A stretch of 23,816 nt of DNA. Source: CAYTYZ01 sp964448465. Its GTDB lineage: Bacteria > Patescibacteriota > Microgenomatia > UBA12405. Every line of letters starts with the position of its first letter. Position 1 is the stretch's first letter. This document shows positions 1-5,742 of this stretch, piece after piece. The position numbers and the translations under genes are program-made. Under the pieces are notes generated by a model. That model worked only from the letters and a program-made list of their open reading frames with translations. It was not told the DNA's origin and searched no databases. The DNA lies in NCBI GenBank assembly GCA_964448465.1, contig CAYUVY010000014.1, positions 1 to 23,816 of the forward strand, read 5' to 3'.

Positions 1-2
1 AC

Positions 3-1025
3 AGGCTTGAAAGGGTTTGTGCAAGGATTGCCGGAGGTTATTTCTACTAATCCCTCTTCTAGGTCAACTGCAAAAGCAAAGACGGTTGTGGATATGTCTG
101 AGTGGCGGCAAATAGTGTTGTCGCCTGGTCCTGTGTCTCCATGGTTGGAGAGCATGGCTTTCATGTCGTCAATTGTGATGAGTTTTCCGAGCATGTTTAC
201 GATTTTATCAGCGGAAGATAGTCTTTGAATTGAGCTTGTGTAGTTTGGGCGAGTTTCAAAGCTAAGCATTTTTGGGTCACAGTAATGGTTGCTATGAGTA
301 ATTATTCCATTTTTGTCCCCAGAACTTATGTGGGCACTTTGGGTGGCTGAACCTTCAACGCTTATAGAACGGCCAGGTACAGTGAGAATGTTGTTGTAGG
401 AAGAGGCTCGGTGAGGGTTGTCGGCCATTTGAATAGCTGTCTCTAGAGTTTTGGCATCAAGGATAGATCTGGCGACAAGGGTTCTGGGTATGCCAACTCT
501 TACATCATTTGGAGAAACTTCATTACCAGTTAAAACTAGGCTATATCTATTAATTCCAGCACTAACAAATATTCCCCCTATCCCTACGCTAAAAATTTGC
601 ATTCCATCGTCGAAATTCCACTCGACTGAGGCAATAGTATTGGCATAGTTTGGGGGCAAGTCGTTGGTGTGTCCAATCACTGTGTGGAGACTGGCAGGGG
701 GTGTGCAGACAATGTCGGTACAGGCTTTGTGTTGAAAACTAGGTGAATATAATTCTTCTACGGAAGTGGTAAAAAGATCTTCAAAAGAGATTCCAGAACC
801 CTGGGCTGCACCTTTTATTTCGTCTACAAGGTGGGGTAGATACCTGATACTGGGTAATAAAAATCGGGAAGAAGCTTGTAGAGAGTCCTCCCATGTCATA
901 CCTTGGGGAGGTTCATTTTTACATAGTTGTACGTATCTAGTTAATTGTTCTTTGAAAATAGTACCAACTTGTTGTCCACAAACAAAGTGGGTGCCGTAAA
1001 CTTTTTGAAAAGGTATTTCGCTCAT
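3..1025 (-). CDS. C45-family (acyl-CoA:6-APA acyltransferase-like) N-terminal nucleophile hydrolase, 3' end off window
   Basis: I translated the minus strand from the ATG at 1023-1025; it stays open for 341 codons to the window edge, so the C-terminus is missing. The fold family is autoproteolytic Ntn hydrolases of the isopenicillin N acyltransferase type, which are made as a precursor cleaved just before a catalytic Cys. Cys102 in KACTDIVC is the likely nucleophile; it is followed by the family-style GHTND, a GG..VSAGIN stretch, RSILDAKTLETAI and THSNHY. Known members run about 350 residues, so only a few residues are probably lost. There is no signal peptide, so it is probably cytoplasmic. 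A TATAAT box lies 8 nt upstream, and a divergent gene starts at 1089. The substrate cannot be told from sequence; acyltransferase and amide hydrolase are both possible. The family call is fairly firm, the reaction is not. Confidence 0.75.
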   Translation of the reverse strand, partial: MSEIPFQKVYGTHFVCGQQVGTIFKEQLTRYVQLCKNEPPQGMTWEDSLQASSRFLLPSIRYLPHLVDEIKGAAQGSGISFEDLFTTSVEELYSPSFQHKACTDIVCTPPASLHTVIGHTNDLPPNYANTIASVEWNFDDGMQIFSVGIGGIFVSAGINRYSLVLTGNEVSPNDVRVGIPRTLVARSILDAKTLETAIQMADNPHRASSYNNILTVPGRSISVEGSATQSAHISSGDKNGIITHSNHYCDPKMLSFETRPNYTSSIQRLSSADKIVNMLGKLITIDDMKAMLSNHGDTGPGDNTICRHSDISTTVFAFAVDLEEGLVEITSGNPCTNPFKP

Positions 1026-1033
1026 AGCTTACT

Positions 1034-1039
1034 ATTATA
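1034..1039 (-). promoter_or_regulatory. -10 box (TATAAT) for the C45-family gene
   Basis: On the minus strand a perfect TATAAT stands 8 nt before the ATG at 1025. A transcript starting about 7 nt downstream would begin at or next to the start codon, so the message is probably leaderless. I see no convincing -35 hexamer. Confidence 0.5.
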
Positions 1040-1088
1040 TCAATAATTTAACCTTGTTTCTGGATACCTAAGTTTGATATCATAAGTT

Positions 1089-1562
1089 ATGAAAATAACA
1101 ATGATTTTGGCAGTGATGGTAATTGGGGCGATGGTGGTGGGGATAATTGGCAAAGATGCGTTTGGCCTAAATATTCAAACAAGTTGGATAAAGTGGGGAT
1201 TTGTAGTGTTTGGTTTGCCATTTTATTTAGTTGCTTTTAATTCATGGCAAAAATTAGGCAGAATTATGGCAAATTTGGGGAAAACAGAAGTAGTGGGGCA
1301 AGCAAAGATAGGGGAAAGAACTACGGTGGATTTTCAATATGCCGGGACAGAACAAGCTGTAGTTTACAAAGTTAGGGGCAAAGAATATAGAACAGAATTG
1401 ACCTTAGTTTTACCCTTTGAGCAAAAATTGGTGGGTAAAACTGTGCTGTACAACAAAAATAATCCGCAGGAAGCGGTAGTAGATAGTTGGGTGGAGAAAT
1501 ACGCAATACTGGCAATTGCCAGCGTATGGCTAATTGCCAGTATAGGACTAATTTTGATTTAA
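1089..1562 (+). CDS. Small DUF3592-like membrane protein
   Basis: A 157-residue protein with two hydrophobic N-terminal segments (about residues 4-22 and 34-50), a soluble middle, and a C-terminal membrane helix (about 137-156). The middle holds VVYKVRGKEYRTEL and VLYNKNNPQEAVVD, the kind of beta-rich insert with a Y-NP-NP-x-A motif seen in DUF3592-type proteins. That assignment is by pattern only. A TATCAT element at 1078-1083 lies 5 nt before the ATG and could give a leaderless message. The gene is divergent from the C45-family gene and converges on the cold-shock gene, with stop codons overlapping by 4 bp. The function is unknown. Confidence 0.7.
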   Translation: MKITMILAVMVIGAMVVGIIGKDAFGLNIQTSWIKWGFVVFGLPFYLVAFNSWQKLGRIMANLGKTEVVGQAKIGERTTVDFQYAGTEQAVVYKVRGKEYRTELTLVLPFEQKLVGKTVLYNKNNPQEAVVDSWVEKYAILAIASVWLIASIGLILI

Positions 1563-1762
1563 CTTAAGTCTAGTTTGACGTTTTTAGCAGCTGGACCCTT
1601 GGGACCTTGCTCGACATCAAAGGTTACTTTAGCACCGACTTGAAGGTCTTGGAAAGTTACTTCGACTAAATCATTAGAATGGAAGAATAGGTCTTTAGTT
1701 TCACCCTCGCGAGCGATGAAGCCGAAGCCTTTGTCAGTTTTGGTTTTGATTGTACCTTGCAT
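1559..1762 (-). CDS. Cold-shock domain protein (CspA family)
   Basis: A 67-residue single cold-shock domain that binds single-stranded nucleic acid, probably as an RNA chaperone in the cytoplasm. The RNP1 motif KGFGFI and the RNP2-like DLFFHSND are both visible, and GPKGPAAKNV closes the domain as in CspA/CspB. I chose the ATG at 1760-1762 because family homology starts at MQGTIK. An in-frame ATG at 1802-1804, preceded by AAGG, would add 14 residues and cannot be excluded. The 5' leader contains a small hairpin (1793-1811). The gene converges with the DUF3592-like gene, and the two stop codons overlap. Confidence 0.93.
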   Translation of the reverse strand: MQGTIKTKTDKGFGFIAREGETKDLFFHSNDLVEVTFQDLQVGAKVTFDVEQGPKGPAAKNVKLDLS

Positions 1763-1792
1763 AATTTTTGAATTGATGGTGTTAGTTAAATA

Positions 1793-1811
1793 GTAAAATA
1801 CCATCTTTTAC
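1793..1811 (-). promoter_or_regulatory. Possible 5'-leader hairpin of the cold-shock gene
   Basis: GTAAAA and TTTTAC pair around a 7-nt loop upstream of the chosen csp start. The loop region contains the alternative upstream ATG, and AGATGGTA occurs twice nearby. Cold-shock messages often have structured leaders, but this stem is short and AT-rich. Confidence 0.25.
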
Positions 1812-1882
1812 CTTGTAATCTTACCATCTTTACGGAAAAAAGGGAGACTTACTTCTTTGGGGTGGTATACCGGGCTCGAACC

Positions 1883-1897
1883 TCCGCCATGGGCGGA
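1883..1897. repeat. 15-bp hairpin insert, 6-bp stem with 3-nt loop, in the broken tRNA-His copy
   Basis: TCCGCC, loop ATG, GGCGGA on the plus strand is a perfect 6-bp stem. It lies in the T-stem insertion. A second small hairpin (GCCTT, loop, AAGGC) sits beside it at 1901-1915. It has the same architecture as the 15-mer at 5291-5305, with compensating changes at stem positions 3/13 and 4/12. Confidence 0.7.
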
Positions 1898-1920
1898 TCA
1901 GCCTTTGGATAAGGCAACCT

Positions 1921-1938
1921 TCCCGACGTACGTCGGGA
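1921..1938. repeat. 18-bp perfect palindrome replacing a tRNA anticodon arm
   Basis: TCCCGACGT followed by ACGTCGGGA is perfectly self-complementary. It occupies the place of the anticodon stem-loop in the broken tRNA-His copy. It shares TCCCG...CGGGA ends with the palindrome at 2415-2430. Confidence 0.8.
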
Positions 1939-1963
1939 TGCTCTAACCAATTGAGCTTTTTGT

Positions 1964-2041
1964 TGGGGTGGTATACCGGGCTCGAACCGGCAACCTCTGC
2001 TTTCACAGAGCAGTGCTCTAACCAATTGAGCTAATACCACC
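1964..2041 (-). tRNA. tRNA-His (GTG)
   Basis: Read on the minus strand, a full cloverleaf can be drawn. The acceptor GTGGTAT pairs with ATACCAC, and an extra G at -1 (2041) faces C73, the hallmark of tRNA-His. The D-arm is GCTC/GAGC. The anticodon stem CTGCT/AGCAG has loop CTGTGAA, so the anticodon is GTG. The T-arm GCCGG/CCGGT has loop TTCGAGC. CCA is encoded (1964-1966). A broken copy follows immediately on its 3' side. Confidence 0.95.
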
Positions 2042-2126
2042 AGATTGAGATCAGATACTAGTTTATCAGTGGACCAGTATACTAGTTAACAAGATATCTG
2101 AAAACATACGAATTTTACTGGGTTTG

Positions 2127-2861
2127 TTAGGGTTTAGCAATAGAAGGAGTGGGGGATGGGGCAGAGTCTAAAAGAATGATGGTAGAGGCCACAGCCGGCT
2201 TGGATTTGCTGGCTAGTTGGGGGTTGGCAAGAAGGACGGCAAAATTTCGATTTTTGACTAAGATTTTGGAGTCGAGGGCTAGTTTGTCGATATCAAAATA
2301 TTTAGTTTTGGAATCTATCGCAAAAGTCAGTTCGGTTTTATTGGAAAGTTGAATGATAATTCCCAAATTAGTTGTTTTAGAATAATCGTTTAGTTTGCCA
2401 AAAATCAAGCTTTGTCCCGCTACTGCGGGATCAGGTTGACCAATTAAAACAATACGTTTGCCAACCAAGGTGGTTTCATTTTCAGTGTCGCCCATGGCTA
2501 AGATTTCCTGGCCAACTTTGATTTTGGTGGGGTCTATTTTTTGACGACTAGAATCAATAAAGACGGTGTTGTCGGTGAGTTTGATGGTGCGAGTGGCATC
2601 TTTTTGGGTGACGATAGTAATTTCGAGCAAATCACTTTGGGTAACAATACCTTTCCAAGCTCGACGCTTATTACTAGTTAGAGAGGATATTTCGTTGATA
2701 GTTTCTTGGACCTTTTGTTTGACTACTTGCCGAATATTTTGAACTTCCGGGCTAACTTGGATGGCAGGGCTGGCAGTAGCAATAGGGGCTACGCTTGTAA
2801 TGGGATTGACGGCCAAGAGGCCTAGACTGGTTAGAGTTAATATGGAATTAAAAACGAGCAT
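2127..2861 (-). CDS. Exported DUF5666-like beta-barrel protein
   Basis: A 244-residue protein with an N-terminal hydrophobic stretch (about 3-30, ending around ASP) that looks like a signal peptide or anchor, and a Pro/Ser-rich tail. The body contains the pattern KGIVTQSDLLEITIVTQ...TDNTVFID...KIKVGQEILAMGD...GKRIVLIG, typical of the DUF5666-type small barrels common in CPR secreted proteins. Its function is not known. The ATG overlaps the end of the upstream gene by 14 bp, which implies translational coupling. Residues DPAVAG are encoded by a palindrome (2415-2430) that seems to have been inserted in frame between two domain segments. The export prediction is an inference. Confidence 0.7.
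   Translation of the reverse strand: MLVFNSILTLTSLGLLAVNPITSVAPIATASPAIQVSPEVQNIRQVVKQKVQETINEISSLTSNKRRAWKGIVTQSDLLEITIVTQKDATRTIKLTDNTVFIDSSRQKIDPTKIKVGQEILAMGDTENETTLVGKRIVLIGQPDPAVAGQSLIFGKLNDYSKTTNLGIIIQLSNKTELTFAIDSKTKYFDIDKLALDSKILVKNRNFAVLLANPQLASKSKPAVASTIILLDSAPSPTPSIAKP
2415..2430. repeat. 16-bp palindrome inside the DUF5666-like gene
   Basis: TCCCGC, loop TACT, GCGGGA forms a perfect 6-bp stem inside a coding region, where it encodes DPAVAG in frame. Its ends match those of the 18-bp palindrome at 1921-1938. On the coding strand it is preceded by TGAT, as is the hairpin at 1883-1897. Confidence 0.65.
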
Positions 2862-3318
2862 TGGAGTAGGTAACTTCTAAAGTGGTTTGAGATTGTTTGC
2901 TATCTGGAGAAATGGCGGTAATGACCAGAAGATTATGGCCCGAATCTAATTTTATTTTTAATGAAAAATTACCAGTTAAATCGGCCTTAGTGGTAAAAAA
3001 CTGAGTACCCATTTGTATGACAATAGAAGATTGGGGCAAGGCGGTACCGGTCAGTGTGGTGGTTTCGGTGGTACTAATACTTTCGTTTTCTGGCTGAGTG
3101 ATAACTACAGCATCTGGATTAATGGTAGGGACAGTAGTAGGCGCGGTAGTGGGGGAAGGTAGACCAGAATTAGTGGCCTGAGGTGCCAAAGTTGGCGTAG
3201 ATATCTTGGCAGGTTGGGGCTTAGTAATTAGGACATTTTTTAAACCAAAAAAAGAACCGGTCAGACCAAAACCTAAGAGGCCTCCGAGGAGAATTGCAAA
3301 GATTAATTCTTTAATCAT
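2848..3318 (-). CDS. Membrane-anchored protein with extracytoplasmic Ig-like/bacterial surface domain
   Basis: A 156-residue protein from the ATG at 3316-3318. It has an N-terminal transmembrane helix (about residues 5-27), a long Pro/Thr-rich linker (roughly 35-70), and then a beta-rich domain, VVITQPENES...GTALPQSSIVIQMG...ADLTGNFSLKIKLDSGHNLLVITAIS. That pattern resembles the extracellular Ig-like folds of surface proteins (glucodextranase N-like/Big types). An upstream in-frame start at 3378 would add 20 residues ahead of a normal membrane anchor and would overlap the divergent gene, so I did not use it. It is followed by the overlapping exported DUF5666-like gene, so the pair probably works at the cell surface. 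The partner and ligand are unknown. Confidence 0.65.
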   Translation of the reverse strand: MIKELIFAILLGGLLGFGLTGSFFGLKNVLITKPQPAKISTPTLAPQATNSGLPSPTTAPTTVPTINPDAVVITQPENESISTTETTTLTGTALPQSSIVIQMGTQFFTTKADLTGNFSLKIKLDSGHNLLVITAISPDSKQSQTTLEVTYSNARF

Positions 3319-3333
3319 GGGATAGTAGAATCT

Positions 3334-3350
3334 TAGCACAAGTCGTGCTA
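3334..3350. promoter_or_regulatory. Inverted repeat between divergent genes (possible operator)
   Basis: TAGCAC, 5-nt spacer, GTGCTA is a perfect 6-bp inverted repeat between the divergent starts at 3318 and 3361. It overlaps the first bases of the likely -10 box of the plus-strand gene, so it may bind a repressor dimer. No regulator is identified. Confidence 0.35.
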
Positions 3351-3354
3351 TATT
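3349..3354 (+). promoter_or_regulatory. -10 box (TATATT) for the MBL-like/dnaB operon
   Basis: TATATT ends 6 nt before the ATG at 3361, so the transcript probably starts at the ATG (leaderless). No clear -35 is seen. Confidence 0.4.
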
Positions 3355-3360
3355 CAAAGC

Positions 3361-3930
3361 ATGGATATAAAGATGCATTCAAAAAAAACATTGGAAATTA
3401 TCGGCAAAAATGAAAGATTGCTGATCAACGCGCAAAATGAAAACTTTAAAGACTGGAAGGGTAGAATGGCACTAATAAGTAGTATTAAAGAAGAAGTAAA
3501 TCAGAAAGAAGGAGTTGTTATGGTGCAAGGACCGGGAAGTTATGAAGTGGGTGGAATTGAAGTGCACGGCATGTCGGCAGGCGATGGAGCAGAAACTATC
3601 TATATGATAGTAGTGGATGGAGTAACGGTGGCCTATGTGGGAGCAATTGGCGGGGAACTGACAGAAAAAAAATTAGGTCGATTAGAAGAGGGAGTAGACG
3701 TACTACTTATTTCTTTGGGCGGGGCATTGGGTGCAAAACGTATAATGGATTTGGCCAAAAAGTGCGGAGCTAATTATGTAATTCCGGTGGATTATACCGA
3801 GGAACAGTTAAAACAATTTTTGGATGTGGCGGATGTGGAAGATGCAGTGGCTATAAAAACTTTAAAGGTGAGTTCGGACACTTTGCCAGATGGATTAGAA
3901 GTGAGTTTACTTGAAGTAAATGGCAGTTAA
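3361..3930 (+). CDS. Metallo-beta-lactamase-fold (UlaG-like) protein lacking the metal-binding motif
   Basis: A 189-residue protein. The run VQGPGSYEVGGIEVHGM, TIYMIVVDGVTVAYVGAIGGELTE, VDVLLISLGGA and NYVIPVDY follows the C-terminal two thirds of UlaG-type MBL-fold hydrolases (GPGEYEVGG..., G-D-L-G, P-V-G-G, P-M-H-Y). The metal ligands are missing. The usual N-terminal GHA/GHS motif is replaced by HSKKTLEI, no HxHxDH is present, the GDLG position reads GAIG, and the last His reads D. It is therefore probably not a hydrolase and may be structural or regulatory. I prefer the ATG at 3361 because of its -10 spacing; ATG 3373 is possible. It overlaps dnaB by 11 bp, so the two are translationally linked. 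Confidence 0.7.
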   Translation: MDIKMHSKKTLEIIGKNERLLINAQNENFKDWKGRMALISSIKEEVNQKEGVVMVQGPGSYEVGGIEVHGMSAGDGAETIYMIVVDGVTVAYVGAIGGELTEKKLGRLEEGVDVLLISLGGALGAKRIMDLAKKCGANYVIPVDYTEEQLKQFLDVADVEDAVAIKTLKVSSDTLPDGLEVSLLEVNGS

Positions 3931-5221
3931 AGATAAAGTCCCACCAGCCTCTGCTGAAGCCGAAGAATCGGTCTTGGGATCGGTCTTAATTGACAATAAT
4001 GCCTTACTAAAAGTTTCGGATTTTTTGCGCCCGGAGCATTTTTACCAACCAGCACATGGGCTAATTTTCGAATCCATGTTGCGCTTGTTTGAGCAAAGAA
4101 GCCCAATTGATTTGGTGACGGTTTCGGAAAAATTAAAGGAGCTTAAGGCTTTAACTAAAATAGGAGGCAAGGCCTATTTGGCGCAGTTGGCAGCCAGAGT
4201 ACCAACCTCGGCCAACGTGGAATATTATGGAAAAATTATTCGAGATTTGTCGGCCAAGCGCGAACTAATTACCTCTTCAGCTAGAATTACAGAAAAAGCT
4301 TTTGATGAAAGTGTGGCAGCCTCAGAGCTAATGGATTTTGCAGAGCAAGAAGTGTTTGCTCTGTCGCAGCGCAATACTCGCAATGCTCCAGAGCCAATTC
4401 GTTCGATTTTAACGACTAATTTTGATCGCCTAAACGAGCTGCATAAGCAGGGTGGGGGAGTGCGTGGAGTACCAACAGGCTTTAAATCTTTGGATAAATT
4501 ATTGTCGGGAATGCAACCAAGTAATCTGTTGATTTTGGCGGCAAGACCTGGAGTGGGTAAAACGGCATTTTCACTTAATATTGCCAGACACGTGGCAGTG
4601 GAGCAAAAAATTCCGGTATGTATCTTTTCTTTGGAAATGAGTAAGGACGAGTTAACGGATAGATTGTTGGTAAGACAGGGATTATTTGATGCTTGGAAAT
4701 TAAAAACAGCTGGTTTTAACGACGCTGAATGGGGAGCATATTCGGAAGCCATGGGCATACTGGGAGAAGCGCCAATTTATATTGATGATTCGCCAGGATT
4801 GACCGTAACGGAACTGCGAACAAAGGCCAGACGCCTAACAGCAGAACAAGATGTGGGACTAATTATTGTGGATTATTTGCAGTTGATGCATGGACAAACC
4901 AAAGATAACCGGGTGCAAGAAGTGTCAGAAATTTCCCAGGGATTGAAAAATTTGGCTAGGGAGTTGAAAGTACCAGTGTTGGCAGCGGCACAACTGTCGC
5001 GGGCCATGGAAGCGCGTGGGGGCAAGCCAAGGCTTTCAGATTTAAGGGAGTCGGGAAGTATTGAACAAGACGCGGACGTGGTGATTTTCTTGCACCGTGA
5101 CAACGAAGAAGTGCGTGAGGGAGTAATTTGTTCAGTTGCTAAACATAGAAACGGTCCTTTGGGAGAAATCAATATGTACTTTAACGGTAAACAAGTGAGT
5201 TTCTTTGATATCGAGAAGTAG
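3920..5221 (+). CDS. dnaB: Replicative DNA helicase DnaB
   Basis: The hexameric 5'-3' helicase that unwinds DNA at the replication fork. The 433-residue protein has the DnaB N-terminal helical domain (about 8-105: AEESVLGSVLID...), a linker, and a RecA-type ATPase domain from about 180. Walker A is RPGVGKTA (209-216), Walker B is LIIVDYLQL (314-322), the Q-containing motif is AAAQLSR (355-361), and the arginine-finger/base-contact region is KHRNGPLG (408-415). The length is near the usual 440-470. No intein is present. The start overlaps the MBL-like gene, and no strong Shine-Dalgarno is visible, which fits coupled translation. Confidence 0.97.
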   Translation: MAVKDKVPPASAEAEESVLGSVLIDNNALLKVSDFLRPEHFYQPAHGLIFESMLRLFEQRSPIDLVTVSEKLKELKALTKIGGKAYLAQLAARVPTSANVEYYGKIIRDLSAKRELITSSARITEKAFDESVAASELMDFAEQEVFALSQRNTRNAPEPIRSILTTNFDRLNELHKQGGGVRGVPTGFKSLDKLLSGMQPSNLLILAARPGVGKTAFSLNIARHVAVEQKIPVCIFSLEMSKDELTDRLLVRQGLFDAWKLKTAGFNDAEWGAYSEAMGILGEAPIYIDDSPGLTVTELRTKARRLTAEQDVGLIIVDYLQLMHGQTKDNRVQEVSEISQGLKNLARELKVPVLAAAQLSRAMEARGGKPRLSDLRESGSIEQDADVVIFLHRDNEEVREGVICSVAKHRNGPLGEINMYFNGKQVSFFDIEK

Positions 5222-5290
5222 GGGCGACAAGTTCGTCATGCTGAGTTATTATAGTGTTTGAGGTAAAATAGGTAATCCCAGCCGGGATGG

Positions 5291-5305
5291 TCTACCAAAG
5301 GTAGA
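5291..5305. repeat. 15-bp hairpin insert in the tRNA-Leu remnant
   Basis: TCTACC, loop AAA, GGTAGA is a perfect 6-bp stem with a 3-nt loop. It has the same form as TCCGCC...GGCGGA at 1883-1897. The two differ at stem positions 3/13 and 4/12 in a way that keeps pairing (T-A to C-G, and A-T to G-C). Confidence 0.7.
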
Positions 5306-5322
5306 TTAACTCCACTGGCAGA

Positions 5323-5341
5323 CCTGCCTGCCGCAGGTAGG
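5323..5341. repeat. 19-bp hairpin insert in the tRNA-Leu remnant
   Basis: CCTGCCTG, loop CCG, CAGGTAGG forms an 8-bp stem with one G-T pair. Removing exactly these 19 nt restores GGCAGA joined to CGCGCACGA, as in intact tRNA-Leu, so the insertion is clean. Its 3' part (AGGTAGG) also lies 8 nt before the GIY-YIG start and might act as a Shine-Dalgarno. Confidence 0.75.
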
Positions 5342-5349
5342 CGCGCACG

Positions 5350-5601
5350 ATGCAAACATATTTTGTGTATGTAATTTCTTCACAATTTAGAAAATATATT
5401 TATGTAGGACTGACGGCGGATTTGGAAAGAAGATTAGCAGAACATTTTGATGGTAAGGAAAGAACAACTAAACCATATAGACCATATAAAATTTTATTTA
5501 CTGAAACATTTGGTACAAGAGTTGAGGCTCGAATGAGAGAAAAGTATTTGAAGTCTGGGAAGGGGAAAGAGTGGATAAAAGCGAATTTTGAGGTACAATA
5601 A
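5350..5601 (+). CDS. Small stand-alone GIY-YIG nuclease domain protein
   Basis: An 83-residue protein made up of one GIY-YIG domain of the YhbQ/UPF0213 type. The N-terminal strand FVYVISS and YIYVGLT stand for the GIY...YIG elements, and the catalytic Arg is in DLERRLAEH. The helix with the metal-binding Glu is EARMREKYLK, and the end is KSGKGKEWI. Such enzymes nick or cut DNA; the target here is unknown. The start codon is fused to a tRNA-Leu 5' fragment at the anticodon-stem edge. The last codons (GAGGTACAATAA) lie inside the duplicated promoter of intact tRNA-Leu. The remnant's own TAAAAT promoter copy could drive it. The layout suggests the gene was inserted into a tRNA-Leu anticodon loop. 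Confidence 0.88.
   Translation: MQTYFVYVISSQFRKYIYVGLTADLERRLAEHFDGKERTTKPYRPYKILFTETFGTRVEARMREKYLKSGKGKEWIKANFEVQ
5594..5599 (+). promoter_or_regulatory. -10 box (TACAAT) of tRNA-Leu
   Basis: TACAAT ends 12 nt before the first base of tRNA-Leu and overlaps the last codons of the GIY-YIG gene. Its duplicate upstream (TAAAAT, 5264-5269) keeps the same spacing to the tRNA remnant. A 14-bp perfect palindrome (5606-5619) covers the tRNA 5' end. Confidence 0.5.
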
Positions 5602-5611
5602 GAGTATCCCG

Positions 5612-5695
5612 GCCGGGATGGCGGAACTGGCAGACGCGCACGACTCAAAATCGTGTGGTGGCAACATCATGGGGGTTCGATTCCCTCTCTCGGCA
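5612..5695 (+). tRNA. tRNA-Leu (CAA)
   Basis: A class II tRNA with a long variable arm. The acceptor GCCGGGA pairs with TCTCGGC, discriminator A. The D-arm is GCG/CGC. The anticodon stem CACGA/TCGTG has loop CTCAAAA, so the anticodon is CAA (reads UUG). The variable arm TGGTGGCAACATCA is followed by a T-arm with TTCGATT. CCA is not encoded. A promoter plus 5'-half copy of this gene lies upstream, on the far side of the GIY-YIG gene. Confidence 0.95.
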
Positions 5696-5742
5696 CAAAA
5701 AGACAGATCTTTACAGTATATTTTCTTGTATTAGAATGGAGT

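Larger units (their letters stand above)
1858..1960 (-). pseudogene. Broken tRNA-His copy interrupted by palindromic inserts
   Basis: Directly 3' of tRNA-His, the minus strand repeats its D-arm (GCTCAATTGGTTAGAGCA) and its T-loop plus 3' acceptor and CCA (GGTTCGAGCCCGGTATACC, then ACCCCA). The 5' acceptor strand GGTGGTAT is gone. The anticodon arm is replaced by an 18-bp perfect palindrome. About 30 nt containing two hairpins are inserted between the GCC and GG of the T-stem. It cannot form a normal tRNA: it has no U33 or usable anticodon and no acceptor stem. The match to the neighbouring gene shows it is a duplicate remnant, not an unrelated tRNA. Confidence 0.75.
5257..5350 (+). pseudogene. 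Truncated tRNA-Leu copy: promoter plus 5' half with two hairpin inserts
   Basis: This is a degenerate duplicate of 5587-5643. TTTGAGGTAAAATAGG and ATCCCAGCCGGGATGG match the region just before and at the start of intact tRNA-Leu, including a -10-like TAAAAT. ACTGGCAGA and CGCGCACGA then match the D-loop and 5' anticodon stem. Two inserts interrupt it: about 23 nt replacing CGGA at the D-stem, and 19 nt after GGCAGA. The match stops exactly at the last base of the 5' anticodon stem (position 31 equivalent, base 5350). That base is also the A of the ATG of the GIY-YIG gene. The 3' half of the tRNA is absent here. Confidence 0.75.

Noticed and set aside
1849..2040. Open reading frame on the minus strand across the tRNA-His region
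   Set aside because: It reads through the tRNA and its broken copy; the repeated residues come from tRNA sequence and not from a protein family.
4225..4758. 177-codon frame antisense to dnaB, and similar long antisense frames inside gyrA, gyrB and the ABC genes
   Set aside because: They lie fully within well-supported genes, have low-complexity Ser-rich translations and no family motifs.
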